A DNA stretch of 64,000 nucleotides from Sphingosinicella microcystinivorans (GTDB lineage: Bacteria; Pseudomonadota; Alphaproteobacteria; Sphingomonadales; Sphingomonadaceae), in NCBI RefSeq assembly GCF_027941835.1, contig NZ_CP116005.1:1751501-1815500 (forward strand), in the 5' to 3' direction. The position numbers and the translations under genes are program-made. The notes beneath the pieces are model-generated. The model was not told the origin of the DNA. It made no database searches and saw only the letters and a program-made list of their open reading frames with translations. This document shows positions 26,783-35,631 of this stretch, piece by piece (position 1 is the stretch's first letter; every line of letters starts with the position of its first letter).

Positions 26783-28441
26783 CTATTCTGCGGGCTGCGG
26801 CGCGAGCGGGCGGTCCGCCTCGGCGTCGTAGGGGGTTTCGGTCAGCGGCTTCTCCTCGCGGAGCCTGCCGGCGATCGTCATCCAGACGTTCCAGACCATG
26901 AACACGGCACCAAGCAGGTAGAGCACCCCGCCGGCGGCGCGGATCAGGTAGAGCGGGAACATGGCCGCGACGACCTCCGCGAAGGAATAGACGAGGTAGC
27001 CGTCCGCGCCGTACTCGCGCCACATCAGGCCCTGCATGACGCCCGCGATCCACATCGCGGCGGCATAGAGGACGATGCCGAGCGTGGCGCACCAGAAATG
27101 CCAGTTCACCATCCGGAGGCTGTAGAGGCGCTGGCGTCCCCACAGCCGCGGCACCAGGTAATAGACCACGGCGAAGCTGATCATGCCGTTCCACCCGAGC
27201 GCGCCGGCATGGACGTGTCCGACGGTCCATTCGGTGTAGTGGGACAGCGAGTTGACCGCCTTGATCGACAGCATCGGGCCTTCGAAGGTCGCCATGCCGT
27301 AGAAGGCGAGCGCCAGCACCATCATGCGGATGATGGGGTCGGTGCGGATCTTGTCCCACGCGCCGTTCAGCGTCATCAGGCCGTTGATCATGCCGCCCCA
27401 GCTCGGCATCCACAGCACCACCGAGAAGACCATGCCGAGCGTCTGCGCCCAGTCCGGCAGCGCGGTGTAGTGCAGGTGGTGCGGACCCGCCCAGATGTAG
27501 AGGAAGATCAGCGACCAGAAGTGGATGATCGACAGGCGGTAGCTGTAGATCGGCCGTTCCGCCTGCTTGGGCACGAAGTAGTACATCATCGCGAGGAACG
27601 GCACGGTGAGGAAGAACGCCACCGCGTTGTGCCCGTACCACCACTGGGTCAGCGCGTCCTGCACACCCGCGAAGGCGCTGTAGCTCTTCGATCCGAAGAG
27701 GCTGACCGGTATCGCGAGGTTGTTGACGATGTGCAGCAGCGCGATGGTGATGATGAACGACAGGTAGAACCAGTTCGCCACGTAGATGTGCGGTTCCCGC
27801 CTGCGCACCAGCGTGCCGACGAAGACGACGAAATAGGCCACCCAGACGATGGTGAGCCACAGGTCGACGTACCATTCGGGCTCCGCGTATTCGCGCGCGC
27901 CGGTGATGCCGAGCACGTAGCCGGTCGCCGCGAGCACGATGAAGAGCTGGTAGCCCCAGAACACGAAGCGGGCGAGGCCGGGGAAGGCGAGGCGGGCGCG
28001 GCAGGTGCGCTGCACGACATAGAAGCTGGAGGCGATCAGGATGTTGCCGCCGAACGCGAAGATCACCGCCGACGTGTGCAGCGGGCGCAGCCGGCCGAAG
28101 GTCGTGTATTCGAAGCCGAAATTGAGCGCCGGGAAGGTGAGCTGGAGCGCGATGAAAAGCCCGGCGAGGAAGCCGACGATGCTCCACAGCACGGTCGCGA
28201 GCACGCCCCAGCGGACGGGATCGTCGTCGTAGCGGCCCATGTCGGGCGGCGCCCTCAGGATGCCGCGCGCGATGGCGCCGTAGTCCGCGCCCGAAACCGT
28301 GACGGCGAGCGTGACGAGCGCCGCCGCCGCGATGATCGCCATATGGATCGCGAATCCCTGATCGGCGGAGAGCGCCACCGCGATGATCGCGAGAATCGAG
28401 ATGCCCAGCCAGCCGAAGGCCTTGAGTGTGAGTGATTCCAT
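26783..28441 (-). CDS. ccoN: cbb3-type cytochrome c oxidase subunit I
   Basis: CcoN is the catalytic heme-copper subunit that reduces oxygen at low concentration and pumps protons. The 552-residue protein has about twelve helices, with heme and CuB histidines visible in [43 protein letters not shown] and [14 protein letters not shown]. The ATG at 28441 fits the family; the longer frame upstream crosses the promoter. The FixK/FNR palindrome at 28518-28531 lies about 77 bp upstream, consistent with induction in low oxygen. Confidence 0.96.
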   Translation of the reverse strand: MESLTLKAFGWLGISILAIIAVALSADQGFAIHMAIIAAAALVTLAVTVSGADYGAIARGILRAPPDMGRYDDDPVRWGVLATVLWSIVGFLAGLFIALQLTFPALNFGFEYTTFGRLRPLHTSAVIFAFGGNILIASSFYVVQRTCRARLAFPGLARFVFWGYQLFIVLAATGYVLGITGAREYAEPEWYVDLWLTIVWVAYFVVFVGTLVRRREPHIYVANWFYLSFIITIALLHIVNNLAIPVSLFGSKSYSAFAGVQDALTQWWYGHNAVAFFLTVPFLAMMYYFVPKQAERPIYSYRLSIIHFWSLIFLYIWAGPHHLHYTALPDWAQTLGMVFSVVLWMPSWGGMINGLMTLNGAWDKIRTDPIIRMMVLALAFYGMATFEGPMLSIKAVNSLSHYTEWTVGHVHAGALGWNGMISFAVVYYLVPRLWGRQRLYSLRMVNWHFWCATLGIVLYAAAMWIAGVMQGLMWREYGADGYLVYSFAEVVAAMFPLYLIRAAGGVLYLLGAVFMVWNVWMTIAGRLREEKPLTETPYDAEADRPLAPQPAE

Positions 28442-28517
28442 AACCGGTCCCCGCCGTTTTGTCGGCCTGAAAGCCGCAGTTTGGAGGCTGACATGGTCTT
28501 GTCCGACCGGCAAGACA

Positions 28518-28531
28518 TTGACCTGCGTCAA
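28518..28531. promoter_or_regulatory. FixK/FNR-type box before ccoN
   Basis: TTGACCTGCGTCAA is identical to the palindrome at 17882. It lies between ccoN (minus) and the PadR gene (plus), 76 bp and 58 bp from their starts. Activation of ccoN in low oxygen is the expected role. An effect on the PadR gene, by activation or by roadblock, is also possible. Confidence 0.82.
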
Positions 28532-28589
28532 ATCGTGGCGGACGGCTGATTGCCGGGTCCGCCGCAAGCGGGTAGAGACGGCGCACACG

Positions 28590-29168
28590 ATGACGGATGC
28601 CGCGAAACGACTGGGCAAGAACCGATCGGCCTTCGCCGTGCTCGGCTTCCTCGCGGGCGGGCCGCGCTCCGGCTACGACATCAAGAAGGCGATCGCGCGC
28701 AGCACCCGCTATTTCTGGAACGAGAGCTTCGGCCAGATCTATCCGATCCTGCAGAAGCTGGAGGCCGAGGGGCTGGTGGAATGCGTCGGCGCGGAAGGCC
28801 GCGGCCGGCGGCAGAGCCGCAAGTACGCGATCGCCGAGGCCGGCCGGGAGGCGCTCGGGGACTGGCTCGCCGCGCCGGTTTCGAGCGTGGGCATCCGAAA
28901 CGAGTATTTACTGAAGCTGTTCTTCGGCCGCCATGTCGCGCCGGAGGTGACGATCGCTCACCTGTCCGACTACCGGCGGCAGCTCGCGCACGACCTCGCG
29001 ACCTTCGAGGCGTTCCGCGCGGGCTACGAGGACGCGATCCGCGCCGGGCGCACGAGCAGGACGCTGATCTACCTGCTCGCGCCGCTCGATTTCGGCATCC
29101 GGGACGCCCGCACGCAGATCGAATGGTGCGACGACACGATCCGCGCGCTGGAAACCCTGCGGGACTGA
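28590..29168 (+). CDS. PadR family transcriptional regulator
   Basis: The 192-residue protein has a PadR winged-helix domain (about residues 12-85), with [39 protein letters not shown] and the beta-wing [15 protein letters not shown] helical C-terminal dimerisation part follows, so this is the longer Vir-like PadR class. The ATG at 28590 matches the domain start; the upstream open frame crosses the cco promoter. It is divergent from ccoN. Its ligand and targets are unknown. Confidence 0.87.
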   Translation: MTDAAKRLGKNRSAFAVLGFLAGGPRSGYDIKKAIARSTRYFWNESFGQIYPILQKLEAEGLVECVGAEGRGRRQSRKYAIAEAGREALGDWLAAPVSSVGIRNEYLLKLFFGRHVAPEVTIAHLSDYRRQLAHDLATFEAFRAGYEDAIRAGRTSRTLIYLLAPLDFGIRDARTQIEWCDDTIRALETLRD

Positions 29169-29180
29169 GTCCGCGGCAGC

Positions 29181-29825
29181 TCAGGCCTTCTGGACGCCGC
29201 CCGGCTCCTCGCCGTGCAGGCTCATCAGCGAATCCATGAGATCGCCCTCGGCGGCCGAGCAGACGCCGATGGTGAGCGCTTCCTCGCAGCCTTCGCCGAC
29301 GACGTAGGCGTGGCCCATGCTCGAATCGAGGTAGATCGACTCGCCGGCCTCGAGCACGATCGGGTCGTAATATTCGGTGTGCACGACCATGCGGCCTTCG
29401 ATCACGTAGACGAATTCCTCGCCGGGGTGCCGCACCAGCTCGCCGAACTCCTCGACGGACCGTGCGCGGATGCGCGTCACCAGCGGGATCATGCGTTTCC
29501 GCCTGAGCTCGGTGCACAGGTAGAAATAGTCGTAGTTGTTGGTCTTCACGCGGATCGCGCGGTCCTGGCTGCCGATGCTGCGCCGGCCGGTGACGGCGGC
29601 GGCTTCCTGCGCGTCGTCTTCCGCGAACAGCTCCGACATGCGGATGTTGAGGCGCTGGCTGAGCTGGAGGAGCTTGTCGTAGGTCAGCGTCAGGCGGTCG
29701 TGCTCGACCTTGGAGAGCGTGGAGACGGGGATGCCGCTCCGCTCGCTCATCTCCTTCAGCGTCCAGTCGTTGCGGGTGCGGAGGCTGCGCAGCAGCGTGC
29801 CGAGTGTCGGTTTGTCCGATCTCAC
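29181..29825 (-). CDS. XRE-family regulator with C-terminal cupin domain
   Basis: The 214-residue protein combines an N-terminal helix-turn-helix (about residues 8-65, with LKEMSERSGIPVSTLSKVE as the recognition region) and a C-terminal cupin fold (about 115-190, with HPGEEFVYVIEGRMVV and later SSMGHAYV). Such regulators commonly sense amino acids, amines or organic acids and control adjacent catabolic genes. It is divergent from the serine-hydrolase operon. The two related promoters at 29872-29900 and 34347-34375 are its most likely targets, an inference from position and similarity. Confidence 0.88.
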   Translation of the reverse strand: MRSDKPTLGTLLRSLRTRNDWTLKEMSERSGIPVSTLSKVEHDRLTLTYDKLLQLSQRLNIRMSELFAEDDAQEAAAVTGRRSIGSQDRAIRVKTNNYDYFYLCTELRRKRMIPLVTRIRARSVEEFGELVRHPGEEFVYVIEGRMVVHTEYYDPIVLEAGESIYLDSSMGHAYVVGEGCEEALTIGVCSAAEGDLMDSLMSLHGEEPGGVQKA

Positions 29826-29871
29826 GCGCGGGCCTCGCCGCTGCGGGAAGGTTCCTCGTGTATCATGCCGT

Positions 29872-29903
29872 TTGACAATTCTCTAAATAGGATCATTATT
29901 GTC
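29872..29903 (+). promoter_or_regulatory. Promoter/operator before the serine-hydrolase operon
   Basis: TTGACA (29872-29877) is followed after 17 bp by ATTATT (29895-29900) as a possible -35/-10 pair. GACAAT (29874-29879) and ATTGTC (29898-29903) form an inverted repeat flanking the spacer. The predicted start near 29907 gives a leader of about 100 bases. The stretch matches 20 of 29 bases with the promoter at 34347-34375, suggesting a shared regulator. Confidence 0.55.
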
Positions 29904-30006
29904 TGTATGGGACAAAACAACGTGTTCACGCGCACGGTATATCGTCCGCGCTGAACACGCAATCCAACATGCCGCCCTGCGGCAACATGAGTTCTGGAGG
30001 GGGAAT

Positions 30007-31986
30007 ATGCGAGGTTCACTGAAATCCCTTTTCGCAGGCGCCGTCGCCCTGATGGCGCAGCCCGCGCTGGCGCAGCCCGCGCCCACGCCTGTCGATCCCG
30101 TGCCCACGACGTCCGCAGCGGCCGCCGTGCCGATTCCGGTGCCGGGCGCGCTGGCGCTCACCAAGGCCGATGTCGACGCGTGGCTCGACGGCTACATGCC
30201 CTATGCGCTCGCGCGCGGCGCAGTGGCGGGCGCCGTCGTCGTCGTCGTGAAGGACGGTCAGGTCCTGACGCAGCGCGGCTACGGCTATTCGGACGTGGAG
30301 AAGCGGACGCCGGTCGATCCGGAGACGACGATGTTCCGTCCCGGCTCGGTGTCGAAGCTGTTCACGTGGACGGCGGTGATGCAGCTCGTGCAGGAGGGCA
30401 AGCTCGACCTCGACACGGACGTCAACGCCTACCTCGATTTCAGGATTCCGCCGCGCGAGGGCAAGCCCGTCACGCTGCGCAACATCATGACCCACACGGC
30501 GGGCTTCGAGGAGCAGATCCGCGGCCTGATCTCCAAGGGCAAGCCGGAAGCGCCGCTCGGCGACCTCCTGAAGCGCTGGGTGCCGCACCGGATTTACGCG
30601 CCGGGCACGACGCCGGCCTATTCCAACTACGCGACCGCGCTTGCCGGCTACATCGTCGAGCGCGCCTCCGGCATGTCGTTCGACGATTATATCGACCAGC
30701 GCATCTTCGCGCCGCTCGGCATGGCGCATTCGAGCTTCCGCCAGCCCCTGCCGGAGCGGCTCCAGCCGCTGATGTCGAAAGGCTACGCGACCGCCTCGGG
30801 CGAGCCCAAGCCCTATGAGATCGTCGGCCTCGCGCCTGCGGGCAGCCTCGCCGCGAGCGGCGCGGACATGGCGAAGTTCATGATCGCGCACCTCGCGGAC
30901 GGCGGCCCGCTGCTGTCGCCCGAAACCGCGAAGCTGATGCACACGACGACGCTCACCATCCTGCCGCCGCTGAACCGCATGGCGCTCGGCTTCTACGAGC
31001 AGCGGATCAACGGCCAGACGGCGATCGCGCACGGCGGCGACACGCAGTGGTTCCATTCCGACCTCGTCCTGTTCCCGAAGGAGAACGTCGGCCTGTTCAT
31101 CTCGATGAACAGCTCGGGCAAGGAAGGGGTTACGGGTCCGATCCGCAACACCCTGTTCGAAGGGTTCGCCGACCGCTACTTCCCGCTCGAGCACGCGATC
31201 AAGGCCGGCGTGGACGAAAAGACCGCGGCCGAGCACGCGAAGATGCTGGCGGGCACCTACATCAGCTCGCGGCGCGCGGAATCGAGCTTCATGAAGGCGC
31301 TCGAGCTCGCGGGCGGCATGAAGATCGGCCTCGACGGCAAGGGCAATCTCGTCCTGCCGTTCAAGAACACCGGCGGCGAGCAGTCGAAGTGGGTGGAAAC
31401 CGCGCCCTTCGTCTGGGAAGAGGTCGGCGGTCACGGCCGCATGGCGGCGAAGCTCGTGGACGGCAAGGTCGACTGGGTCAGCATCGACGCCATTTCGGCG
31501 ATCATGATGCTGCAGCGCCCGGCGTGGTACGCCTCGCCCGGCTGGCTGACGCCCGGCGTGCTCGCGGGCCTCGCGGTCCTCGGCCTCACCGCCCTGTCGT
31601 GGCCGATCGGCGCCGTCGTGCGCCGCCGCTACGGCGCGCAGCTGCCCCTCACGGGCAAGGACCTCAAGGTCTTCCGCCTCGTCCGCGGCTTCGCGGCGGC
31701 GGTGACCGTGGTGCTCATCGGCTGGGCGGTGACGCTCGTCTCGATGATGGGGGACTTCCACCTGCTCGGCGGCGCGATGGACTGGGCGGTGTATCTGCTC
31801 CAGATCGTCGGCACGATCGCCTTCATCGGCATGGTCGCCGTGGCGGCGTGGAACCTGCTGCTCGTCTGGACGGGGCGTCGCGGCTGGTTCTCGAAGCTGT
31901 GGAGCATCCTCGTGCTTCTCGCCGCGCTCGTGATCCTCTGGGCCGCGTTCGCCTTCCATCTCATCAGCTTCGGAGTCCAGTTCTGA
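30007..31986 (+). CDS. Secreted serine hydrolase (beta-lactamase/D-peptidase fold) with C-terminal membrane domain
   Basis: The 659-residue protein has a signal peptide (cleavage after PALA near residue 22), a Pro/Ala-rich linker and a serine beta-lactamase-like domain. That domain has the nucleophile motif S114-V-S-K117, the Y205-S-N207 motif and a later HGGDTQWF (KTG-equivalent) box. This fold covers D-alanyl carboxypeptidases, D-aminopeptidases and esterases. A middle domain follows, and about four membrane helices fill residues 510-655. GGAGGGGG precedes the ATG at 30007. The stop overlaps the next start (TGATG). With an epimerase and dipeptidases beside it, release of D-residues from peptides is a reasonable but unproven role. 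Confidence 0.85.
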   Translation: MRGSLKSLFAGAVALMAQPALAQPAPTPVDPVPTTSAAAAVPIPVPGALALTKADVDAWLDGYMPYALARGAVAGAVVVVVKDGQVLTQRGYGYSDVEKRTPVDPETTMFRPGSVSKLFTWTAVMQLVQEGKLDLDTDVNAYLDFRIPPREGKPVTLRNIMTHTAGFEEQIRGLISKGKPEAPLGDLLKRWVPHRIYAPGTTPAYSNYATALAGYIVERASGMSFDDYIDQRIFAPLGMAHSSFRQPLPERLQPLMSKGYATASGEPKPYEIVGLAPAGSLAASGADMAKFMIAHLADGGPLLSPETAKLMHTTTLTILPPLNRMALGFYEQRINGQTAIAHGGDTQWFHSDLVLFPKENVGLFISMNSSGKEGVTGPIRNTLFEGFADRYFPLEHAIKAGVDEKTAAEHAKMLAGTYISSRRAESSFMKALELAGGMKIGLDGKGNLVLPFKNTGGEQSKWVETAPFVWEEVGGHGRMAAKLVDGKVDWVSIDAISAIMMLQRPAWYASPGWLTPGVLAGLAVLGLTALSWPIGAVVRRRYGAQLPLTGKDLKVFRLVRGFAAAVTVVLIGWAVTLVSMMGDFHLLGGAMDWAVYLLQIVGTIAFIGMVAVAAWNLLLVWTGRRGWFSKLWSILVLLAALVILWAAFAFHLISFGVQF

Positions 31987-32996
31987 TGCCGGTTCTTGAA
32001 AAGCTTTCGCTGGATGTTGCGGTCGAGGCCCTGCCTCTGGCGAAACCGTTCAGGATTTCGGGACACGTCTTCACCGAGTCCTCCGTGGTCGTCGTCACGC
32101 TTTCCGACGGCGTCTACACGGGGCGCGGCGAGGCCTCCGGCGTCTACTACCTCGGCGACGATGTCGGCGCGATGCGCGCCGCCATCGAAGCCGCCCGTCC
32201 GGAGATCGAGCGCGGCATCGACCGCGCTCGTCTTCTGGAGGTGATGCCCGCGGGCGGCGGGCGCAACGCCGTCGACTGCGCGCTGTGGGAGCTCGAGGCG
32301 AAGCGCACCGGCCGCAGCATCTGGGACATCGCCGGGCTGGAGGCGCCGCGCGCGCTGCTCACCACCTTCACGCTCGGCGCCGACGACCCGGCCGTGATGG
32401 CCGAGACGGCGACGGGCGCCTACGCGCAGGCGCGCGCGCTGAAGCTCAAGCTCACCGGCGACCTCGCGCTCGACATCGCGCGCGTCCGCGCCGTCCGTGC
32501 CGCACGGCCGGACTGCTGGATGGGCGTCGACGCCAACCAGGGCTTCGGCATCGCCGACCTTCCCACGCTCGTCGAAGTGCTCGTCGAGACGGACGTCAAG
32601 CTGCTCGAACAGCCGCTGCGGCGCGGCGCGGAAGCGGATCTCGACGGCTTCGAATGCCCGATCCCGATCGCGGCGGACGAGAGCGCGCTGACGCTCGCCG
32701 ACGTCCCCGGCCTCGTCGGGCGGTTCGACGTCGTCAACATCAAGCTCGACAAGTGCGGCGGGCTCACCGAGGGCCTCGCCATGGCGGCGAAGGCGCGCGA
32801 GCTCGGCCTCGACGTGATGGTCGGCAACATGGTCGGCAGCAGCCTCGCGATGGCGCCCGCCTTCGTGCTCGGCCAGCTCTGCGACGTCGTCGATCTCGAC
32901 GGCCCGATCTTCCTCGCGGCGGACCGCCGGCCGGGCGTCGTCTACAAGGACGGCAAGGTCTGGTGCCCCGACGACGTCTGGGGCCTCGCCGCCTGA
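31986..32996 (+). CDS. Enolase-superfamily epimerase, DgcA / L-Ala-D/L-Glu epimerase type
   Basis: The 336-residue protein has the muconate-lactonizing/dipeptide epimerase arrangement. The general-base motif K153-L-K155 is followed by metal ligands Asp182 (GVDANQ), Glu208 (LLEQPL) and Asp231 (AADES), and a Lys in NIKLDKCGG acts from the other face. The family interconverts L-Ala-D-Glu and L-Ala-L-Glu. A close relative, DgcA, racemises N-acetyl-D-glutamate in a D-glutamate pathway that also needs DgcN. A DgcN-like DUF1611 gene lies 2.6 kb downstream, which favours a D-glutamate role, but either substrate fits. Translation is coupled to the upstream hydrolase. Confidence 0.88.
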   Translation: MPVLEKLSLDVAVEALPLAKPFRISGHVFTESSVVVVTLSDGVYTGRGEASGVYYLGDDVGAMRAAIEAARPEIERGIDRARLLEVMPAGGGRNAVDCALWELEAKRTGRSIWDIAGLEAPRALLTTFTLGADDPAVMAETATGAYAQARALKLKLTGDLALDIARVRAVRAARPDCWMGVDANQGFGIADLPTLVEVLVETDVKLLEQPLRRGAEADLDGFECPIPIAADESALTLADVPGLVGRFDVVNIKLDKCGGLTEGLAMAAKARELGLDVMVGNMVGSSLAMAPAFVLGQLCDVVDLDGPIFLAADRRPGVVYKDGKVWCPDDVWGLAA

Positions 32997-33041
32997 GATT
33001 TTTCAGCTGAGATTTTCCGGATACCGGGGGGATTTGTTGTG

Positions 33042-34328
33042 ATGAAAATTGTTCTTCCGGCCCTGCTGGCCGCCGCTGCGATCGCACCGGCGACGGCGGC
33101 GCCCGCCGACGATGCGGCCACCTATGTGCAGGCCGGGCGCCTGCTCGCCGATCCCGGCACCGGCCGGGTCGAGACCGAAAAGACCATCGTCGTCCGGGGC
33201 GGCCGTGTCGCCGAAATCCGCGACGGCTATGTCGGCGAGGGCAAGGTCGTCGATCTTCGCGACGCCTTCGTCATGCCGGGCTTCATCGACAGCCACGTCC
33301 ACATCACCGGCGAATCCAACCCGAATGAACGGAGCGACGCGCTCACCAAGTCGGCGACGGATTCGGCGTTCGACGGCGTCGTCTACGCCGGGCGCACGCT
33401 GCGCGCCGGGTTCACCACCGTCATCGACCTCGGCGGCGAGCCGGAGGCCATCTACGGCCTCCGCAACGCGATCGCGGCGGGCAAGGTCGAAGGACCGCGC
33501 ATCATCGCGGCGGGCGGCGTCGCGGCGCATGGCGGCCACGGCGACATCCACGGCTATCGGCAGGAGATTCTCGATCTCTACCGCTCGCCGACGTTGTGCT
33601 CGGGCGCGGACGACTGCGCGCGTGCGGTGCGGCAGGCCGTGCAGAGCGGCGCCGACGTCATCAAGACCGCCTCGACGGGCGGCGTGATGTCCAACACCGC
33701 CGCCGGGCTCGGCCAGCAGATGAGCGACGCCGAACTCGCCTCGCTCGTCGAGACCGCGCACAGGCTCGGCCGCAAGGTGGCGGCGCACGCGCACGGCACG
33801 GACGGCGTCAACGCCGCGCTCCGCGCCGGTGTCGATTCCGTCGAGCACGGCACGTACCTCGACGCGGAATCGATCCGGCTGTTCAAGGCGAAGGGCAGCT
33901 ATCTCGTGCCGACGCTGCTCGCCGGGGACACGGTGAAGCAGCGCGCCGAGACCGCGGAGTGGATGCCCGCGCCGGTGCGCGCCAAGGCGCGGCAGGTCGG
34001 CCCGCTGATGGTCGACGCGCTGCGCCGCGCGCACAAGGCCGGCGTGAAGATCGCGTTCGGCACCGATTCCGGCGTTTCCGCCCACGGCGACAACGCCAGG
34101 GAATTCGCGCTGATGGTGGAGGCGGGGATGACCCCGCTGGAGGCCATTCGCGCCGCCACGGTCTGGGCGGCGGACCACGCCGGGCTCACGAACGAGATCG
34201 GCACGCTCGCGCCCGGCAAGGCTGCGGACATCGTGGCCGTGAAAGGCGACCCGCTCACCAATATCCGGGCGCTGGAGGCCACGGCCTTCGTGATGAAGGG
34301 CGGCGCCGTCGCCAAGGCCCCGCAATGA
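33042..34328 (+). CDS. Secreted metal-dependent amidohydrolase
   Basis: The 428-residue protein has a signal peptide (MKIVLPALLAAAAIAPATAA) and an amidohydrolase-superfamily barrel. Metal ligands are His85 and His87 in DSHVH, a probable carboxylated Lys in VIKTASTGG, histidines in AHAHG and VEHGT, and Asp in FGTDSG. The C-terminal composite sandwich closes with APGKAADIVAVKGDPL. It resembles imidazolonepropionase-like/Xaa-Pro dipeptidase enzymes that hydrolyse acyl-amino acids or dipeptides in the periplasm. A GTG one codon upstream is an alternative start. It lies 45 bp after the epimerase in the same direction. Confidence 0.85.
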   Translation: MKIVLPALLAAAAIAPATAAPADDAATYVQAGRLLADPGTGRVETEKTIVVRGGRVAEIRDGYVGEGKVVDLRDAFVMPGFIDSHVHITGESNPNERSDALTKSATDSAFDGVVYAGRTLRAGFTTVIDLGGEPEAIYGLRNAIAAGKVEGPRIIAAGGVAAHGGHGDIHGYRQEILDLYRSPTLCSGADDCARAVRQAVQSGADVIKTASTGGVMSNTAAGLGQQMSDAELASLVETAHRLGRKVAAHAHGTDGVNAALRAGVDSVEHGTYLDAESIRLFKAKGSYLVPTLLAGDTVKQRAETAEWMPAPVRAKARQVGPLMVDALRRAHKAGVKIAFGTDSGVSAHGDNAREFALMVEAGMTPLEAIRAATVWAADHAGLTNEIGTLAPGKAADIVAVKGDPLTNIRALEATAFVMKGGAVAKAPQ

Positions 34329-34346
34329 TGGTGCCGGGATCGCAGA

Positions 34347-34387
34347 TTGACAATTTTCTGATCAGGATTGATAGTCCTGATCAGGAT
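34347..34387 (+). promoter_or_regulatory. Promoter with tandem CTGATCAGGAT operators before the second M19 gene
   Basis: TTGACA (34347-34352), a 17-bp spacer and GATAGT (34370-34375) form a good sigma-70-type promoter. CTGATCAGGAT occurs at 34358-34368 and 34377-34387, start points 19 bp apart. The second lies in the perfect 12-bp palindrome TCCTGATCAGGA (34375-34386), next to the -10 box and the expected start, where a bound repressor would block transcription. The XRE-cupin regulator is the obvious candidate. Confidence 0.6.
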
Positions 34388-34415
34388 AATTCATAACCAG
34401 ACAGGGAGAGAGGCG

Positions 34416-35564
34416 ATGGCTGCATTGCCCGGGGTTTCGCGGCGACAGCTGCTCGGCGGTGCGGTGGCGGCAGCGGCCGTGACCGGTTTTCCGATGATCA
34501 ACACGGGCATGTTCCGCGCGCACGCCGCGGCGACGAAGGCCTATTCGAAGCGGGCCATCGATCTCGTCAAGCAGTCGCTCGTCATCGACATGCTCGCGCC
34601 GCTCAAGATTGATTTCCGGCCCGAATATTACGCGAGCCCGCTCAGCGAGAAGGACGCCGCCGATTTCCGCGCGAGCGGCATCACCGGCTTCCACAACGCG
34701 GTCGGCACGGGCGGTCCGGAGGCCTATTCGCAAACGCTGGCGTGGATCGCCGCATGGCAGGGCTTCGCCGGGCGCAACGCCCACGTGTTCTCGCTCGTCG
34801 GCAAGGCCGAGGACCTCGACCGCGCCAAGCGCGAGGGCAAGTGCGCCGTCATCATGGGCGTCCAGAACTCCGAGCACTTCCGCAAGCCGGAAGACGTGAA
34901 GATGTTCTACGAGATCGGCCAGCGCTGCTCGCAGCTCACCTACAATGCCCAGAACCTGCTCGGCTCCGGCAGCACCGAGCGCGTCGACGGCGGCGTCACC
35001 GATTTCGGCGCCGCGATCATCGAGGCGATGAACAAGGTCGGTATGCTGGTCGACGTGTCGCACTGCGGCGACCGCACCACGCTCGACGCCATCGCCATCT
35101 CGCCGAGGCCGATCGCGATCACGCACAGCAATTGCCGCGCGCTCGTCGATCACCCGCGCGTCAAGACCGACGAGGCGATCAAGGCGCTCGGCGCCAAGGG
35201 CGGCGTGATGGGCATCACCGGCGTCCGCATGTTCGTGAGCGAGAAGGAGCCGACGACGATCAGCAACATGGTCGATCACATCGACCATGTCGTGAAGCTG
35301 ATCGGCGTCGATCACGTCGGCATCGGTTCGGACGCCGATCTCAACGGCTACGACGACATGCCCGCCGATCAGTACAAGATGCTGAAGGCCGGCTACAAGG
35401 AGAGCTACGCGTTCCGCGACAAGATCGACACGGACGGCTTCGATCACCCGATGAAGACCTACGACCTCGCCGAGGAACTCATTCGCCGCAAATATTCGAA
35501 CGAGAACATCACCGCCATCCTCGGAGGGAATTTCAGGCGGTTGCTGGGGGCGACCTGGGCATGA
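34416..35564 (+). CDS. Tat-exported M19 dipeptidase-like protein with a degenerate metal site
   Basis: The 382-residue protein has a twin-arginine signal (SRRQLLGGAVAAAAVTG) and an M19 fold, with VDVSHCG and ITHSNCRALVD holding two metal histidines and VGIGSDADLNG near the active site. The early His-x-Asp pair is missing (VIDMLAPLKID), and the bridging Glu is replaced in GVQNSEH, the same two changes seen in the M19 protein at 5038. The shared pattern suggests a distinct subfamily, not random decay. AGGGAG lies before the ATG at 34416. It has its own promoter just upstream. Confidence 0.84.
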   Translation: MAALPGVSRRQLLGGAVAAAAVTGFPMINTGMFRAHAAATKAYSKRAIDLVKQSLVIDMLAPLKIDFRPEYYASPLSEKDAADFRASGITGFHNAVGTGGPEAYSQTLAWIAAWQGFAGRNAHVFSLVGKAEDLDRAKREGKCAVIMGVQNSEHFRKPEDVKMFYEIGQRCSQLTYNAQNLLGSGSTERVDGGVTDFGAAIIEAMNKVGMLVDVSHCGDRTTLDAIAISPRPIAITHSNCRALVDHPRVKTDEAIKALGAKGGVMGITGVRMFVSEKEPTTISNMVDHIDHVVKLIGVDHVGIGSDADLNGYDDMPADQYKMLKAGYKESYAFRDKIDTDGFDHPMKTYDLAEELIRRKYSNENITAILGGNFRRLLGATWA

Positions 35565-35569
35565 AGCCC

Positions 35570-35593
35570 GGGCGCGAGATCGGCGTCGCGCCC
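35570..35593 (+). terminator. Hairpin between the M19-like gene and the DUF1611 gene
   Basis: GGGCGCGA (35570-35577) and TCGCGCCC (35586-35593) form a perfect 8-bp stem with an 8-base loop, six bases after the M19-like stop. The tail (GATCGTTCCTT) has few T residues, so termination may be partial and the downstream genes could be read through. Confidence 0.4.
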
Positions 35594-35631
35594 GATCGTT
35601 CCTTCTAGACACGAGAAACTGACGGGTATCC

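Noticed and set aside
32991-33018. Direct repeat TGAGATTTT at the end of the epimerase gene
   Set aside because: Two short copies, no further units and no palindromy; probably chance or a small duplication.
34358-34387. Repeats as a CRISPR-like array
   Set aside because: Only two 11-bp copies in a promoter, with no spacers or cas genes; they fit an operator.
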